From CBDHFQ01 sp965262565 (GTDB lineage Bacteria > Bacteroidota > Bacteroidia > J057), in assembly GCA_965262565.1 (NCBI GenBank), contig CBDHFQ010000015.1:1-64000 (forward strand): a DNA stretch of 64,000 bases, written 5' to 3'. The position numbers and the translations under genes are program-made. Shown piece after piece: positions 1-9,362 of the stretch. Positions within the stretch are counted from its first letter, which is position 1. Every line of letters starts with the position of its first letter. The notes below the pieces were generated by a model. That model worked only from the letters and a program-made list of their open reading frames with translations, was not told the DNA's origin and did not search any database.

Positions 1-1
1 C

Positions 2-3000
2 ACTAGTGTAGTTAACATTAATGGCGATGATGCCATCCAGCTTTTCTTTAACGAAAGCATCGTAGATGTTTACGGCCAAATCGATCTCGATGGAACAGGC
101 CAAGCCTGGGAATATCTGGATGGATGGGCCTACAGAAAAAGCGGTAGCGCCCCTAACGGTGGACAGTTCGTAGAGGCTGATTGGACCTTTAGTGGTCCTA
201 ATGCACTGGATAATTCTCCTACGAATGCTACAGCAGCAACTCCTTTTCCTACGGCAAGTTTCGCTCAGATAAACGTAGATGGTTCCCTTGACGCTTCTGG
301 CTTTTACGGTGCTCCCTTAGCTGTTCAGAATACTCCATCTTCCTTTGGGGACAATCAAGATCCAGATTCTCTACTTGCATCAGGTTCAGAATTAGATGCG
401 GTTTATGCAGCAGTAGATGGAGGATTCCTATTTTTATTTTGGGCGGGAAACCTGGAATCAAATTTCAACAAGTTCGATATCTTTATCGATTCAGAGCCTG
501 GAGGTCAAAATAGATTATTGGAAGGGAATCCCAGTATAGATGTCAATAGAGAAGCGCTAAAAGTTATGGGAGATACTCTTGGACAAGGTATTGGACTTAC
601 ATTTGAGGATGATTTTGCAGGGGATTACTACTACAGAATTACCGGAGGAATAGAAATCGATAATGATACGGTGAATAATGTTTCTGATACCTCTTATAAC
701 ATTATTGCTAATTTTGCCCCATTAGATACCAATGTAGCCAATGGATCTTTCTTGGGAGGTGGTGAAGGTTCTCCTCATGTATTGAATAATGGCGGATTAT
801 TAGCGATAAATAATTCCAACACAGCTGGGGTAACAAGCTCAGTAGTAGGTGATCCTGCTTCTGTAACTACAGGTATAGAGTTTTCCATCCCTCTTGAAGA
901 GATCGGAAATCCTCAGGGATTAATCAAAATCACTGCATTTATTAATAATGGATTTCATACCCTTATCTCAAATATGGTGCTTGAGGGAACGGGTACTGTG
1001 GCCAATTTAGGAAATCCAAGATTTGTCGATTTCGGGGAAGTACCAGGAACTCAATACGTTTCTGTATGTATTTTAGAAGGAAGTACTATAGCTACCGACT
1101 CAGGAACAACGGAAGTTTCCTTCTGCTCCAATGATACTGCTAACTCTATAGTTAATTTTGTAACTGAAGAAGAAACTGATGTGCCTCTGGTATATTTAGT
1201 CACTGATAGCGCAAATGTTATTCAGGCTATTGTCGATGGCGACTCATTCGATTTTTCCACTTTATCAGTAGCTTCTGCTCGTGTTTGGGGCCTTTCCTTC
1301 ATTGGTAACCTCCTCGCTCAGGTGGGAGATACGGCTTCTTCAGTAGCTCTAAGTGATACATGTTTTGCCCTCTCCAATAACTTTATCACGGTGAATAATG
1401 AATTGATAGATGGTGGGACAGTTTCAACTGCCGACGGAGGTAGCACTATATCTGTAGACAGTGTAGTTATCGAGTTTGATAGCACGGGAGTTATTGGAGA
1501 GAATTTCATTTACGTAGTTACAGACTCCAATAATGTCATTTTAGATGTTTTGGATGCTGATACTTCTTCTTTTCAAGGATTTGCTCTTGAGTCGGTAAGA
1601 CTTTGGGGATTAGCATTTAGTGGCAATCTACTAGCTCAGGTGGGAGATACTGCTTCCAGTGTTGCTCTTTCCGACGGATGTTTTGATTTATCAGATGGAT
1701 TCGTTACGGTCTTTTTAATTCCGGCAGATATTCTGGGAGGCACTGTATTGACAGAAAGTGGCGAAGATACTGTATTTACTTGTCCGGGAGACGGGATTCC
1801 CGATATCGTTCGTGTTGACAGCTTCAATGTCATAGCTCCTAATTATGCCTATGTCATTACAGATGATCAAAATGTTATTTTAGGACTGCCAGAAGCAGAT
1901 TCCGCTGATTTTGATGATGCTGGAGTAGGAATTTGTAGAATTTGGGGCTTAGCCTTTAGTGGAACCGTTACTGCACAAATTGGTGATACCGCATCTACTA
2001 TCGCTCTTTCTGATGGAGAATTTGCTTTATCCTCGAATTTTATAACTGTCATTAGAGATTCAGTTTCAGGAGGAACGGTATCTACCGCCGCAGGAGATAG
2101 TATAGCTTCCGTTTGTATCGATGATGAGGATGACTTTGTTTCATTTGCCAGCGAAGGAGCTACAGGGGAAAACTTTGCCTATGTCATAACCGATGAAGAT
2201 AATGTTATTCTCGCTATCAGCGATTCTTCAGCTGTAAACTTTAATGAAGCAGGACCAGGAATTTGTAGGGTCTGGGGACTTGGTTTCAATGGAAATTTAT
2301 TAGCTGCTCCGAATGATACAGCTACTACCGTAGAATTAGCGGATAATTGTTTTGCTCTTTCTGAGAACTTTGTAACCATTGTACGCGATACGGTAGATGG
2401 AGGGGAGCTGAGTACTCCTTCAGGCGATACGGAATTCTCCATCTGTGCTGGAGATGGAACTGACGATATTATAGTCGTATCAACTTCCAGTACCTCTATT
2501 CTTCCTTACATTTATGTGATCACCGATACGAATAATGTCGTCATCACCACCGCAGATACAGATTCAATTAATTTCGATGAAGCAGGACCTGGGGTTTGTC
2601 GCATATGGGGTCTTTCTTACGGAGGGGACTTACTCGCACAACCTGGAGATACTGCTTCTGCTATTGATTTAGCCAGCGTATGTTTTGAATTATCTTCTAA
2701 CTTTATTACGGTAGATAGAGGAGAACTGGATGGAGGTAGTGTGTTAACTTCCACAGATTTGACTGAGGTAGCGGTTTGTCTTGACGGAAATCCTGATTCC
2801 ATCACATTTGTAACCACTTCTTTGGATACTGCATTTACTTTTGTTGTTACAGATGCAGAGAGTATTATTCTAGCTGTACCTGAAGGAAATGTAGTGGATT
2901 TTGAGCCTGCCGGTGTAGGTACATGTTTAGTATATGGAGTTTCTTATGCCGGAGATTTTACCGGAGCGCCTGGAGATACAGTAGGAGTTTCAGCTCTTGC

Positions 3001-4024
3001 CAGTGATTGTTTCTCTATTTCCAGTGAATTTGTTACAGTTTACAGAGATACTGTCGAAGGGGGTACGGTTGCTTTACCTAATGAAGACACAGAAATTACT
3101 CTTTGTGGAAATGATACTATCTCAGACATCATTTCATTTATAACCACCAGTGAGTCTCTAGTCTTTTACCAATACCTTGTTACAGATGAAAATAACATCA
3201 TCTTAAACGTATCCGATTCAGATTCTATTGACTTTACAAATGTGGTTCCGGGAACGTTCAGGGTATGGGGATTATCCTATACAGGAGAATTAATCGCCCA
3301 GGTAGGTCAAGATGCAAGTGCTGGGTTATTGTCTGATGATTGTTTCGAATTATCGGATAATTTCATCTCTGTCATCGTTGATACCCTTTCAGGAGGAACG
3401 GTTTCTTTGGAAGATGGGTCTACGGATATCGGAATTTGTGCAGGAGACAGCTTTGCGGATAGCTTGACCTTTGCTACGACAAGCACTTCTACCCTATCTT
3501 ATGCATATGTGATCACGGATGACGCTAATCAAATCCTGGCGTTACCTGAAGGAAATGTAGCAGACCTTGAGGGAGCTGGAGCAGGTGTTTGTAGAATTTG
3601 GGGATTATCGTTTAATGGAAACATCATTGCTCAAATAGGGGATAATGCGGCAACAACAGCTTTGACAGATGACTGTTTCGAATTATCGGACAACTTCATA
3701 ACTGTTACGAGAGATACAGGTACTACTGGAATTTGTACAGTAAATCTTCTTGAAGATTTGGGTATCAGTTATTTCCAGGTGTATCCAAATCCAACTGACA
3801 ATGAGTTGCAAGTTACCTTCTCTTCCGTGCGACCAAACTCGAATATCTCTACTATAGAAGTATATGATGCCAGAGGAAGGTTAGCGGTAAAAGAAAACAT
3901 GGCAACGGCTGTATTTGGAGATAATACGTTTAAGGTTGATGTAGCTAGCCTGGAAGCAGGTCTATATCTTCTAGTGCTGAACAACGGCGATAGGATAGTA
4001 AGCAAGCGATTTATCAAAGAATAA
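2..4024 (+). CDS. Large secreted repeat protein with lamin-tail-like start and T9SS sorting domain (5' partial)
   Basis: The frame is open from base 2, so the gene starts outside the window; about 1340 codons are visible. The first visible residues (NGDDAIQLF, then DGTGQAWEYLDGWAYR) match the lamin-tail domain found in secreted nucleases and adhesins of Bacteroidota. From about base 1080 to 3720 there are eight tandem repeats of roughly 110 residues. Each ends with a block like WGLSFxGNLLAQxGDTAS followed by LSDxCFxLSxNFITV, and most carry conserved cysteines. The C-terminus (YPNPTDNELQV ... GLYLLVLNNG) is a type A T9SS sorting domain, so the product should be exported by SprA and attached to the surface or released. 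Function is unknown; adhesin or surface-layer-like protein is an inference from the repeats. Confidence 0.8.
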   Translation, partial: TSVVNINGDDAIQLFFNESIVDVYGQIDLDGTGQAWEYLDGWAYRKSGSAPNGGQFVEADWTFSGPNALDNSPTNATAATPFPTASFAQINVDGSLDASGFYGAPLAVQNTPSSFGDNQDPDSLLASGSELDAVYAAVDGGFLFLFWAGNLESNFNKFDIFIDSEPGGQNRLLEGNPSIDVNREALKVMGDTLGQGIGLTFEDDFAGDYYYRITGGIEIDNDTVNNVSDTSYNIIANFAPLDTNVANGSFLGGGEGSPHVLNNGGLLAINNSNTAGVTSSVVGDPASVTTGIEFSIPLEEIGNPQGLIKITAFINNGFHTLISNMVLEGTGTVANLGNPRFVDFGEVPGTQYVSVCILEGSTIATDSGTTEVSFCSNDTANSIVNFVTEEETDVPLVYLVTDSANVIQAIVDGDSFDFSTLSVASARVWGLSFIGNLLAQVGDTASSVALSDTCFALSNNFITVNNELIDGGTVSTADGGSTISVDSVVIEFDSTGVIGENFIYVVTDSNNVILDVLDADTSSFQGFALESVRLWGLAFSGNLLAQVGDTASSVALSDGCFDLSDGFVTVFLIPADILGGTVLTESGEDTVFTCPGDGIPDIVRVDSFNVIAPNYAYVITDDQNVILGLPEADSADFDDAGVGICRIWGLAFSGTVTAQIGDTASTIALSDGEFALSSNFITVIRDSVSGGTVSTAAGDSIASVCIDDEDDFVSFASEGATGENFAYVITDEDNVILAISDSSAVNFNEAGPGICRVWGLGFNGNLLAAPNDTATTVELADNCFALSENFVTIVRDTVDGGELSTPSGDTEFSICAGDGTDDIIVVSTSSTSILPYIYVITDTNNVVITTADTDSINFDEAGPGVCRIWGLSYGGDLLAQPGDTASAIDLASVCFELSSNFITVDRGELDGGSVLTSTDLTEVAVCLDGNPDSITFVTTSLDTAFTFVVTDAESIILAVPEGNVVDFEPAGVGTCLVYGVSYAGDFTGAPGDTVGVSALASDCFSISSEFVTVYRDTVEGGTVALPNEDTEITLCGNDTISDIISFITTSESLVFYQYLVTDENNIILNVSDSDSIDFTNVVPGTFRVWGLSYTGELIAQVGQDASAGLLSDDCFELSDNFISVIVDTLSGGTVSLEDGSTDIGICAGDSFADSLTFATTSTSTLSYAYVITDDANQILALPEGNVADLEGAGAGVCRIWGLSFNGNIIAQIGDNAATTALTDDCFELSDNFITVTRDTGTTGICTVNLLEDLGISYFQVYPNPTDNELQVTFSSVRPNSNISTIEVYDARGRLAVKENMATAVFGDNTFKVDVASLEAGLYLLVLNNGDRIVSKRFIKE

Positions 4025-4072
4025 TTATACTTGCCGACTATTATGTTAGGTAGCTTAGCTACATGATAAAGC

Positions 4073-4100
4073 AAACCTCTCATCTTTAGGTGGGAGGTTT
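4073..4100 (+). terminator. Probable terminator hairpin after the repeat protein
   Basis: A 10-bp stem (one G-T wobble) formed by AAACCTCTCA and TGGGAGGTTT encloses an 8-base loop, 49 bases after the stop codon. The T-run after it is weak, so efficiency is uncertain. Confidence 0.5.
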
Positions 4101-4151
4101 ATCTGTTCTATAGGTTTATCGACTGATCATTCTTCTTGATTACTCAATCAT

Positions 4152-5582
4152 ATGCATAAGCGGATTACCAGGAAATTTCACTTTATAATGAGCATTCTCG
4201 TTCTATTAGGCGGTATGATTACGGGTTTATATTACGTAGCTTATAAATATGCCATTATTAATTCAGATGCAGGATTTTATCTCCCATTGGCACAAGAAAT
4301 AAGTAAAGGTCTGATACCATATAAAGATCTTGCGATGTGGCATACTCCCCTGGGAATGAACATACTTGCATGCATTCCTTATTTTTTGAGAGATTGGGCA
4401 GTTTACGAGCACTATTTACTTCTCATTTTCTTTTTCCATCTCCTAAATACTTATCTTCTGTTTAGTATTGGCAGGCTTATTTCCGACAAAAAAATTATTT
4501 GTTTTTGGGCAGCATCCTTATATCTGATCCTCGTTTTCATCCATGAAGGTATCTACATTCTTTTAGAACCTTTCTCAGTATTTTTCATTTTACTTTCCTC
4601 CATATTCTGTTTAAAAGCCGAAACAAAGAATTCCTACTATGCAGTTTCTGGAATAATGGCAAGCCTTGCCTTCCTTACCAAACAGTATAGCCTGGCTATC
4701 CTACTCCCCCTTCTTTTTGCTGTCGTCACATCGGGTAGAATACATTCCAAAAATTATGTCAAAAACATAGTATCGAGAGGTCTAATCTTATTTACGGGAT
4801 ATTTGATTCCTATCATCATTTGTGTTTGTTGGTTCAGCTTTTATGCTGAATATCCTTTTGAAAGGTTAATAGAACAATGGATTTATTCCACTGAGGGCAT
4901 GGAATACGGAGAAAGATTATGGTATAAAAGTATATATTCCCTGATGGTGTTTACCATCCTATACGCTCCATTTTTAATGATACTGCCCATTTTGTACGTT
5001 CACACCCACATTCCTCGCAGAGGGCATATCCTACTGCTATATTTTGTTTCGTGTGCACTTCCTCTTTATTTTCAACAGTTTCCTCATTATTTCCAGTTGA
5101 TCATTCCCTTTGCTATAATACTAGGCATCTTCTTATTTGACCAGTCTTATAGCATTCCCTCTATGAAGAATTCTGTCATTATCCTGTGCAGCATATCTTT
5201 AATCCTTTCAACTTACAGAGGAGTTAGAACAGGATGGAAGATTATGCAGGCTCCTTTAGCACGAGAACGGCAAAAAGAAATCGCTCGAGAAATCAATGTG
5301 ATTATTCCTCCAAATAGCCTTGCTTACATCGCTCATCCAGATTATCAAATGATGAATTATTTATGTAGATTTCAGTCTCCTGATCTTCAGAATATTGGTT
5401 ATCACCATCCTTATACTATCCTCAGACATCAGCTAACTTCCATTCTGAAAAACGGTTACACTATCATAGGGGGAAAACACGAATATTTACAGCAGTTAGA
5501 CTTTTCAGATGAACTTAAAAAGTATCATTTTCTGGTTAGAAAAGAATTATCGAACAATATTATTATCTATAAAAAGAACTGA
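4152..5582 (+). CDS. Polytopic membrane protein, GT39/ArnT-like glycosyltransferase
   Basis: 476 residues with about ten hydrophobic segments. Shortly after the first membrane segment is NSDAGFYLPLAQEISKGLIPYKD followed by MWHTPLG. Acidic residues in this first periplasmic loop are typical of lipid-phosphate-sugar-dependent GT-C transferases (GT39/PMT and ArnT-like), where an Asp or Glu there is catalytic. A soluble C-terminal tail of about 100 residues follows the last membrane segment. The expected role is transfer of a sugar from a polyprenyl-phosphate donor to lipid or protein at the periplasmic face; donor and acceptor cannot be read from sequence. It stands alone between two T9SS cargo genes, so a link to glycosylation of secreted proteins is speculation. 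Confidence 0.6.
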   Translation: MHKRITRKFHFIMSILVLLGGMITGLYYVAYKYAIINSDAGFYLPLAQEISKGLIPYKDLAMWHTPLGMNILACIPYFLRDWAVYEHYLLLIFFFHLLNTYLLFSIGRLISDKKIICFWAASLYLILVFIHEGIYILLEPFSVFFILLSSIFCLKAETKNSYYAVSGIMASLAFLTKQYSLAILLPLLFAVVTSGRIHSKNYVKNIVSRGLILFTGYLIPIIICVCWFSFYAEYPFERLIEQWIYSTEGMEYGERLWYKSIYSLMVFTILYAPFLMILPILYVHTHIPRRGHILLLYFVSCALPLYFQQFPHYFQLIIPFAIILGIFLFDQSYSIPSMKNSVIILCSISLILSTYRGVRTGWKIMQAPLARERQKEIAREINVIIPPNSLAYIAHPDYQMMNYLCRFQSPDLQNIGYHHPYTILRHQLTSILKNGYTIIGGKHEYLQQLDFSDELKKYHFLVRKELSNNIIIYKKN

Positions 5583-6043
5583 ACATTTTTAAATGATAAA
5601 AAATCTGTTTATGAAGTAGGCATCAACATATATCCAATCCGTTCTTACTTATTTCGAAATGAATGACGGGAAATAAAATATATACCAGGAAGTAATTTTA
5701 AGACAAAATGAAGTGAATCCAAACAACGAATCATTATATTTAATCGTTCACAAATAAACATAACTTATTAACAGTCATTTTATTAACTTAAATTGAACTC
5801 TATGTTAATAAATGGTATCTTATTTGTTGGAAGTATTATATTGGATTAGTAATAAAGGAGAGATTTTCATGATGTATTAATTGTTTCACTCTATGTAAAT
5901 TATCTTGATTATTATTTATATGTTAGTTAATTTACGGATGAATAATTCATATTAATATTTAATTTTAGGTCTCGATATTTATCAGGCATTTAATAGATAA
6001 TTATTAAATTTATAGCATACACAAAACTCAACACGCTCGAAAT
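5583..6043. other. AT-rich intergenic region
   Basis: 461 bases, strongly AT-rich, with no credible reading frame or RNA gene. The only recognisable element is the promoter-like block near its right end. Confidence 0.6.
5957..5990 (+). promoter_or_regulatory. Promoter-like block shared with uxuA upstream region
   Basis: ATTTAATTTT, then 15 bases, then TCAGGCATT. The same two blocks at exactly the same spacing occur at 30851-30884, upstream of uxuA. TAATTTTA inside the first block is one base from the Bacteroidota -7 box TAnnTTTG. The second block would fall in the 5' leader. Confidence 0.35.
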
Positions 6044-7348
6044 ATGAAACACATATTGACTCTGGTTTTACTTGTCAGTGGAATTGTTGCATTCGCACAG
6101 CAAACTTATTACTCTCGTGTGAGTGGAGTTGATAATGAATTTACCAACCCTAACAATTGGTCCCTTGATCCATCTGGAGAACCTGCCGCAACTTCAGTAC
6201 CTACCCCTAATGATAATTTAGTCATACGAGACTCTATTTACCATGATGCAGGAGTAGGATATACTCATTTTGGGAACGTCTCTATCGAAAAAGAAGGTTC
6301 TTACCATGTTTTTACCAGCAACGGTATCAGTGATCCTTTCTTCTTTAAAGGTGATATTTTCTTTATAGCAGGAACTCTACACACCAGTAGTGATTTTCAA
6401 AATCAAGATCCGAGTGGAAATGGGGAGCTTGTTTTTGATAGAGCCGCAAATGTATTTATAGGTGATGACTTGATTTTATTCGGATTTACCAATATGGTTA
6501 TGAATAATGATTCCTGTGGAGATGGGTTCACTTTCGATGATATTTACTTTAGAGGTGCAGATACACGCATTTGTGGTGTTGGAAGATTGTATATTCCTCA
6601 CCAGGTAAGAGTTTGGGATAATGGTAATACGGAATTATCTCAAGAAGTACCTAATGATGCAGCTCCTGCAGAACTTACTGATGATGCCAGAGAACAATTG
6701 CGTTTTCAATTATGTGAAGGATTTAAATTCTACAATGATCAGCAGAAATGTTTAGATGGGGAAGATGAGTTGATAGAAGGAGATGGAGATTTTTCGTTAC
6801 CTGTTGAGTTATTAAGATTTTATGGTAGATACCATAGAGGCAAAGTTCAATTAAACTGGACGACAGGATCAGAACAAAACAACGACTTTTTCACAGTAGA
6901 AAGAGCTTCTGATGGAAGTCAGTTTTCCCCTATATTGACAGTGAAAGGAGCGGGTAACAGTCAGAGCTTAGTTAACTACAACGTATTTGATGAAAATCCT
7001 CCATTAGGCACAGCATTTTATAGATTAAAACAAACTGATTTTGATGGTAGTGTAGAATTTTCCAGAGTTATTGAAGTAACCATAAATGCTGATGGCCCGG
7101 AAATAGACGTCTATCCTAATCCTTTTGATGCTGAGATTAATGTAGTCGTTCAAGGCCTACCTCCTAAGGTTCCAGTGAGAGTTAGTATTTTCGATCTAAA
7201 CGGGAGAGAGATGTTAAGGCTGCAGAAAGATTTGGATAAATTAGGAACTCAAGAATTTACTTTTCCAAATAACTTAAGTGCCGGTGCCTATATGGTTGTA
7301 GCCAACTATTCTGGTCAGCGTATATTTAAGAAGGTGGTTAAGTTTTAA
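6044..7348 (+). CDS. Secreted protein with T9SS type A sorting domain
   Basis: 434 residues. An N-terminal signal peptide (hydrophobic to about residue 18, cleavage near AFAQQ) is followed by a G-A-N-rich region of unknown fold containing NPNNWSLDPSG, a pattern common at the start of Bacteroidota secreted beta-rich proteins. From about residue 255 comes LLRFYGRYHRGKVQLNWTT and a fibronectin-like segment (NNDFFTVERASDGSQF), then a C-terminal sorting domain (VYPNPFDAEINV ... GAYMVVANYSGQRIFKKVVKF). It should be exported through the SprA translocon. Substrate or ligand is unknown. The call of secretion is firm; no enzymatic motif was seen. Confidence 0.75.
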   Translation: MKHILTLVLLVSGIVAFAQQTYYSRVSGVDNEFTNPNNWSLDPSGEPAATSVPTPNDNLVIRDSIYHDAGVGYTHFGNVSIEKEGSYHVFTSNGISDPFFFKGDIFFIAGTLHTSSDFQNQDPSGNGELVFDRAANVFIGDDLILFGFTNMVMNNDSCGDGFTFDDIYFRGADTRICGVGRLYIPHQVRVWDNGNTELSQEVPNDAAPAELTDDAREQLRFQLCEGFKFYNDQQKCLDGEDELIEGDGDFSLPVELLRFYGRYHRGKVQLNWTTGSEQNNDFFTVERASDGSQFSPILTVKGAGNSQSLVNYNVFDENPPLGTAFYRLKQTDFDGSVEFSRVIEVTINADGPEIDVYPNPFDAEINVVVQGLPPKVPVRVSIFDLNGREMLRLQKDLDKLGTQEFTFPNNLSAGAYMVVANYSGQRIFKKVVKF

Positions 7349-7414
7349 TCTTAGAGCAATCGAGATTTACCATAATCTTATTTATTTCTTCAAAAGAACA
7401 TATGCTATAAATCT

Positions 7415-7441
7415 GAGGATGGCTCATAAGTAGTCATCCTC
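7415..7441 (+). terminator. Probable terminator hairpin
   Basis: A perfect 7-bp inverted repeat, GAGGATG and CATCCTC, with a 13-base loop, 66 bases after the T9SS cargo stop codon and followed by an AT-rich TTATTATTA tract. Confidence 0.5.
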
Positions 7442-7499
7442 TTATTATTAATCCCCCCACGCTTATCCTAAAAAGCATAGATGACGTCCTAAATTTCTT

Positions 7500-7531
7500 T
7501 TGTGAATATGTTAGGAATGTGCTAGATTTTG
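7500..7531 (+). promoter_or_regulatory. Candidate promoter of the nuoM-like gene
   Basis: TTG at 7500-7502, 20 bases, then TAGATTTTG at 7523-7531. This is close to the Bacteroidota consensus TTG-N19/20-TAnnTTTG and lies about 70 bases upstream of the start codon. Confidence 0.35.
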
Positions 7532-7598
7532 CCTCTCAATGGAATTAGAGATTCCATCAAATACTAGAACACTATCAGGCTGTTAATCCATCGTTTAT

Positions 7599-9125
7599 AT
7601 GAATATAGAAAATGCAATAGCACTCCTTTATATTATTATATTTTTTCCAATAATTTGTTCTGGTGTACTTTTATTCCTTCCTGAAAAGTTCTCAAGACAA
7701 CTGGGCTGGGTTGGAACACTAGTTCCTCTTATCGCCTGTATATTTCTCTTTGGAAGTTATGTTACTAGTCCTGATACCTCTTCCTGGGTTCAGAATGGCT
7801 ATCATCTCTTTCATTCCGTTTCCTGGCTAAGTTCTCCGGGATTTTCTATTCAATTCTCATTGGGTATAGATGGAATCTCCTTGTTCCTGGTATTATTTGC
7901 CGTCCTCCTCTTTCCGCTAATTGTGCTTTTCAAAAATCCGGGGAGCATCCTACAAGCGAAGTTATTTTATATGATGCTATTAATCCTAGAAACGGGCATT
8001 TTGGGTTTCTTTTTATCTCTGGATCTATTCTTTTTTTATGTATTTTTTGAGTTAGTCTTGATCCCCACTTACTTTTTTATAGGTATTTGGGGTGATGAAC
8101 ATAAAAAGAATGCTGCTTTAAAATTCTTCTTGTATACGATAGTGGGATCATTTCTCATGCTGATAGCTATTATTTATCTGGGATTGAATGCAAATCCCGG
8201 ACAATTTACAACTGACTATTTTTCAGTGTTAAGTGCTGATCTTACCACAGCAGAACAAAACTGGTTATTTCTAGGCTTTTTCATCGCCTTTGCCATAAAA
8301 ATTCCCATATTCCCATTCCACACTTGGCAGCCATTGACCTATTCCTCTTCTTCTACGACAGGCACTATTATTCTGGCAGCACTTCTATCCAAAATGGGAG
8401 CTTACGGACTTATTAGATTCTGTTTACCCTTGTTTCCAGAAGCATCTGTCCAATTTGCTCCGTTTATATGTGGCTTAGCCATTATAGGAGTGATCTATGG
8501 GGCATTATTAGCTGTAGGCCAACAAGACCTTAAGCGACTTTTCGCTTATTCATCCTTTTCCCACCTAGGGTTTATTGTATTGGGAATATTTGCTATGAAT
8601 ACAGAAGCACTTAGTGGAGCTGTACTTCATATGACTGGACATGGAATCGTTATAGCGGCTATCTTCTTTCTTATTGATAGTCTGCAGCGCAGTACGGGTA
8701 CCAGATCACTCAATGGCTTACAAGGAGTAGCAAGTGTTAATCCAAAACTGGCTTTTGCCTTAATGATCTCCATTCTCGCCTCAGCAGGTCTTCCTGGATT
8801 GAGCGGTTTTATCGGCGAATTTATTATCCTTATAGGTTCTTACAGCTCTGATGTAATCCCCAGATTCATCCCTATTATCGCCGCTATATCTGTGATTCTA
8901 TCAGCAGTTTATTTACTGGACATGTTTAGAAGAGCTATGTTTGGAAACCTATATATGGATAGCTTGAGTGAGACAAAAGACCTTTCTCCAAAAGAAGTTG
9001 TTATCGCGACTATCCTTATCATTTTCATGTTCGCTATTGGGATTTATGCTACTCCTTTTCTCAGCGTCATAGAACAAGACTTAGACCATGTACTTACCTA
9101 TGTTCAACCCTTTATTGGAAATTGA
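7599..9125 (+). CDS. nuoM: NuoM-like proton-translocating subunit (orphan)
   Basis: 508 residues with about fourteen membrane segments. It belongs to the NuoM/MrpD antiporter-like family: GIDGISLFLVL near residue 90, the membrane glutamate in YVFFELVLIPTYF (Glu151), the lysine in AFAIKIPIFPFHTW (Lys234) and a second lysine in LSKMGAYG (Lys265) correspond to the conserved proton-path residues. The usual HTWLPDAHxEAP signature is altered here to HTWQPLTYSSSS. No other complex I or Mrp subunit gene lies in the window, so it stands alone, convergent with a TetR gene. It could be an extra complex I subunit, a part of an alternative ion pump or a stand-alone transporter; the sequence does not decide. 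Confidence 0.75.
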   Translation: MNIENAIALLYIIIFFPIICSGVLLFLPEKFSRQLGWVGTLVPLIACIFLFGSYVTSPDTSSWVQNGYHLFHSVSWLSSPGFSIQFSLGIDGISLFLVLFAVLLFPLIVLFKNPGSILQAKLFYMMLLILETGILGFFLSLDLFFFYVFFELVLIPTYFFIGIWGDEHKKNAALKFFLYTIVGSFLMLIAIIYLGLNANPGQFTTDYFSVLSADLTTAEQNWLFLGFFIAFAIKIPIFPFHTWQPLTYSSSSTTGTIILAALLSKMGAYGLIRFCLPLFPEASVQFAPFICGLAIIGVIYGALLAVGQQDLKRLFAYSSFSHLGFIVLGIFAMNTEALSGAVLHMTGHGIVIAAIFFLIDSLQRSTGTRSLNGLQGVASVNPKLAFALMISILASAGLPGLSGFIGEFIILIGSYSSDVIPRFIPIIAAISVILSAVYLLDMFRRAMFGNLYMDSLSETKDLSPKEVVIATILIIFMFAIGIYATPFLSVIEQDLDHVLTYVQPFIGN

Positions 9126-9341
9126 CCTGATTGGTAAGTGAATGGATCGGTATCCTTCATCACTCTCCATTTTATTCTTCCATGAGCAAACAATAGCAAG
9201 ATGATAAGTCATAATTACGACATATCTCATCCATGATTTAAAAATCCTATCATACAGTCACAAGAATATTACCTCAATTTTTAATGAAAATTGAGAACCT
9301 GCTTTGCTCAACATTTAAGTAACCTTTGAAAAGACAAGAAC

Positions 9342-9362
9342 AGCTCTTTAGAGCTCTTTTTT
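9342..9362. terminator. Hairpin between convergent nuoM-like and TetR genes
   Basis: AGCTC-TTTA-GAGCT followed by CTTTTTT on the plus strand: a 5-bp stem, 4-base loop and T-run. It overlaps the TetR stop codon and lies 216 bases past the nuoM-like stop. Confidence 0.45.

Noticed and set aside
1318..2817. Minus-strand ORFs inside the repeat protein
   Set aside because: They appear periodically because the sense strand is repetitive.
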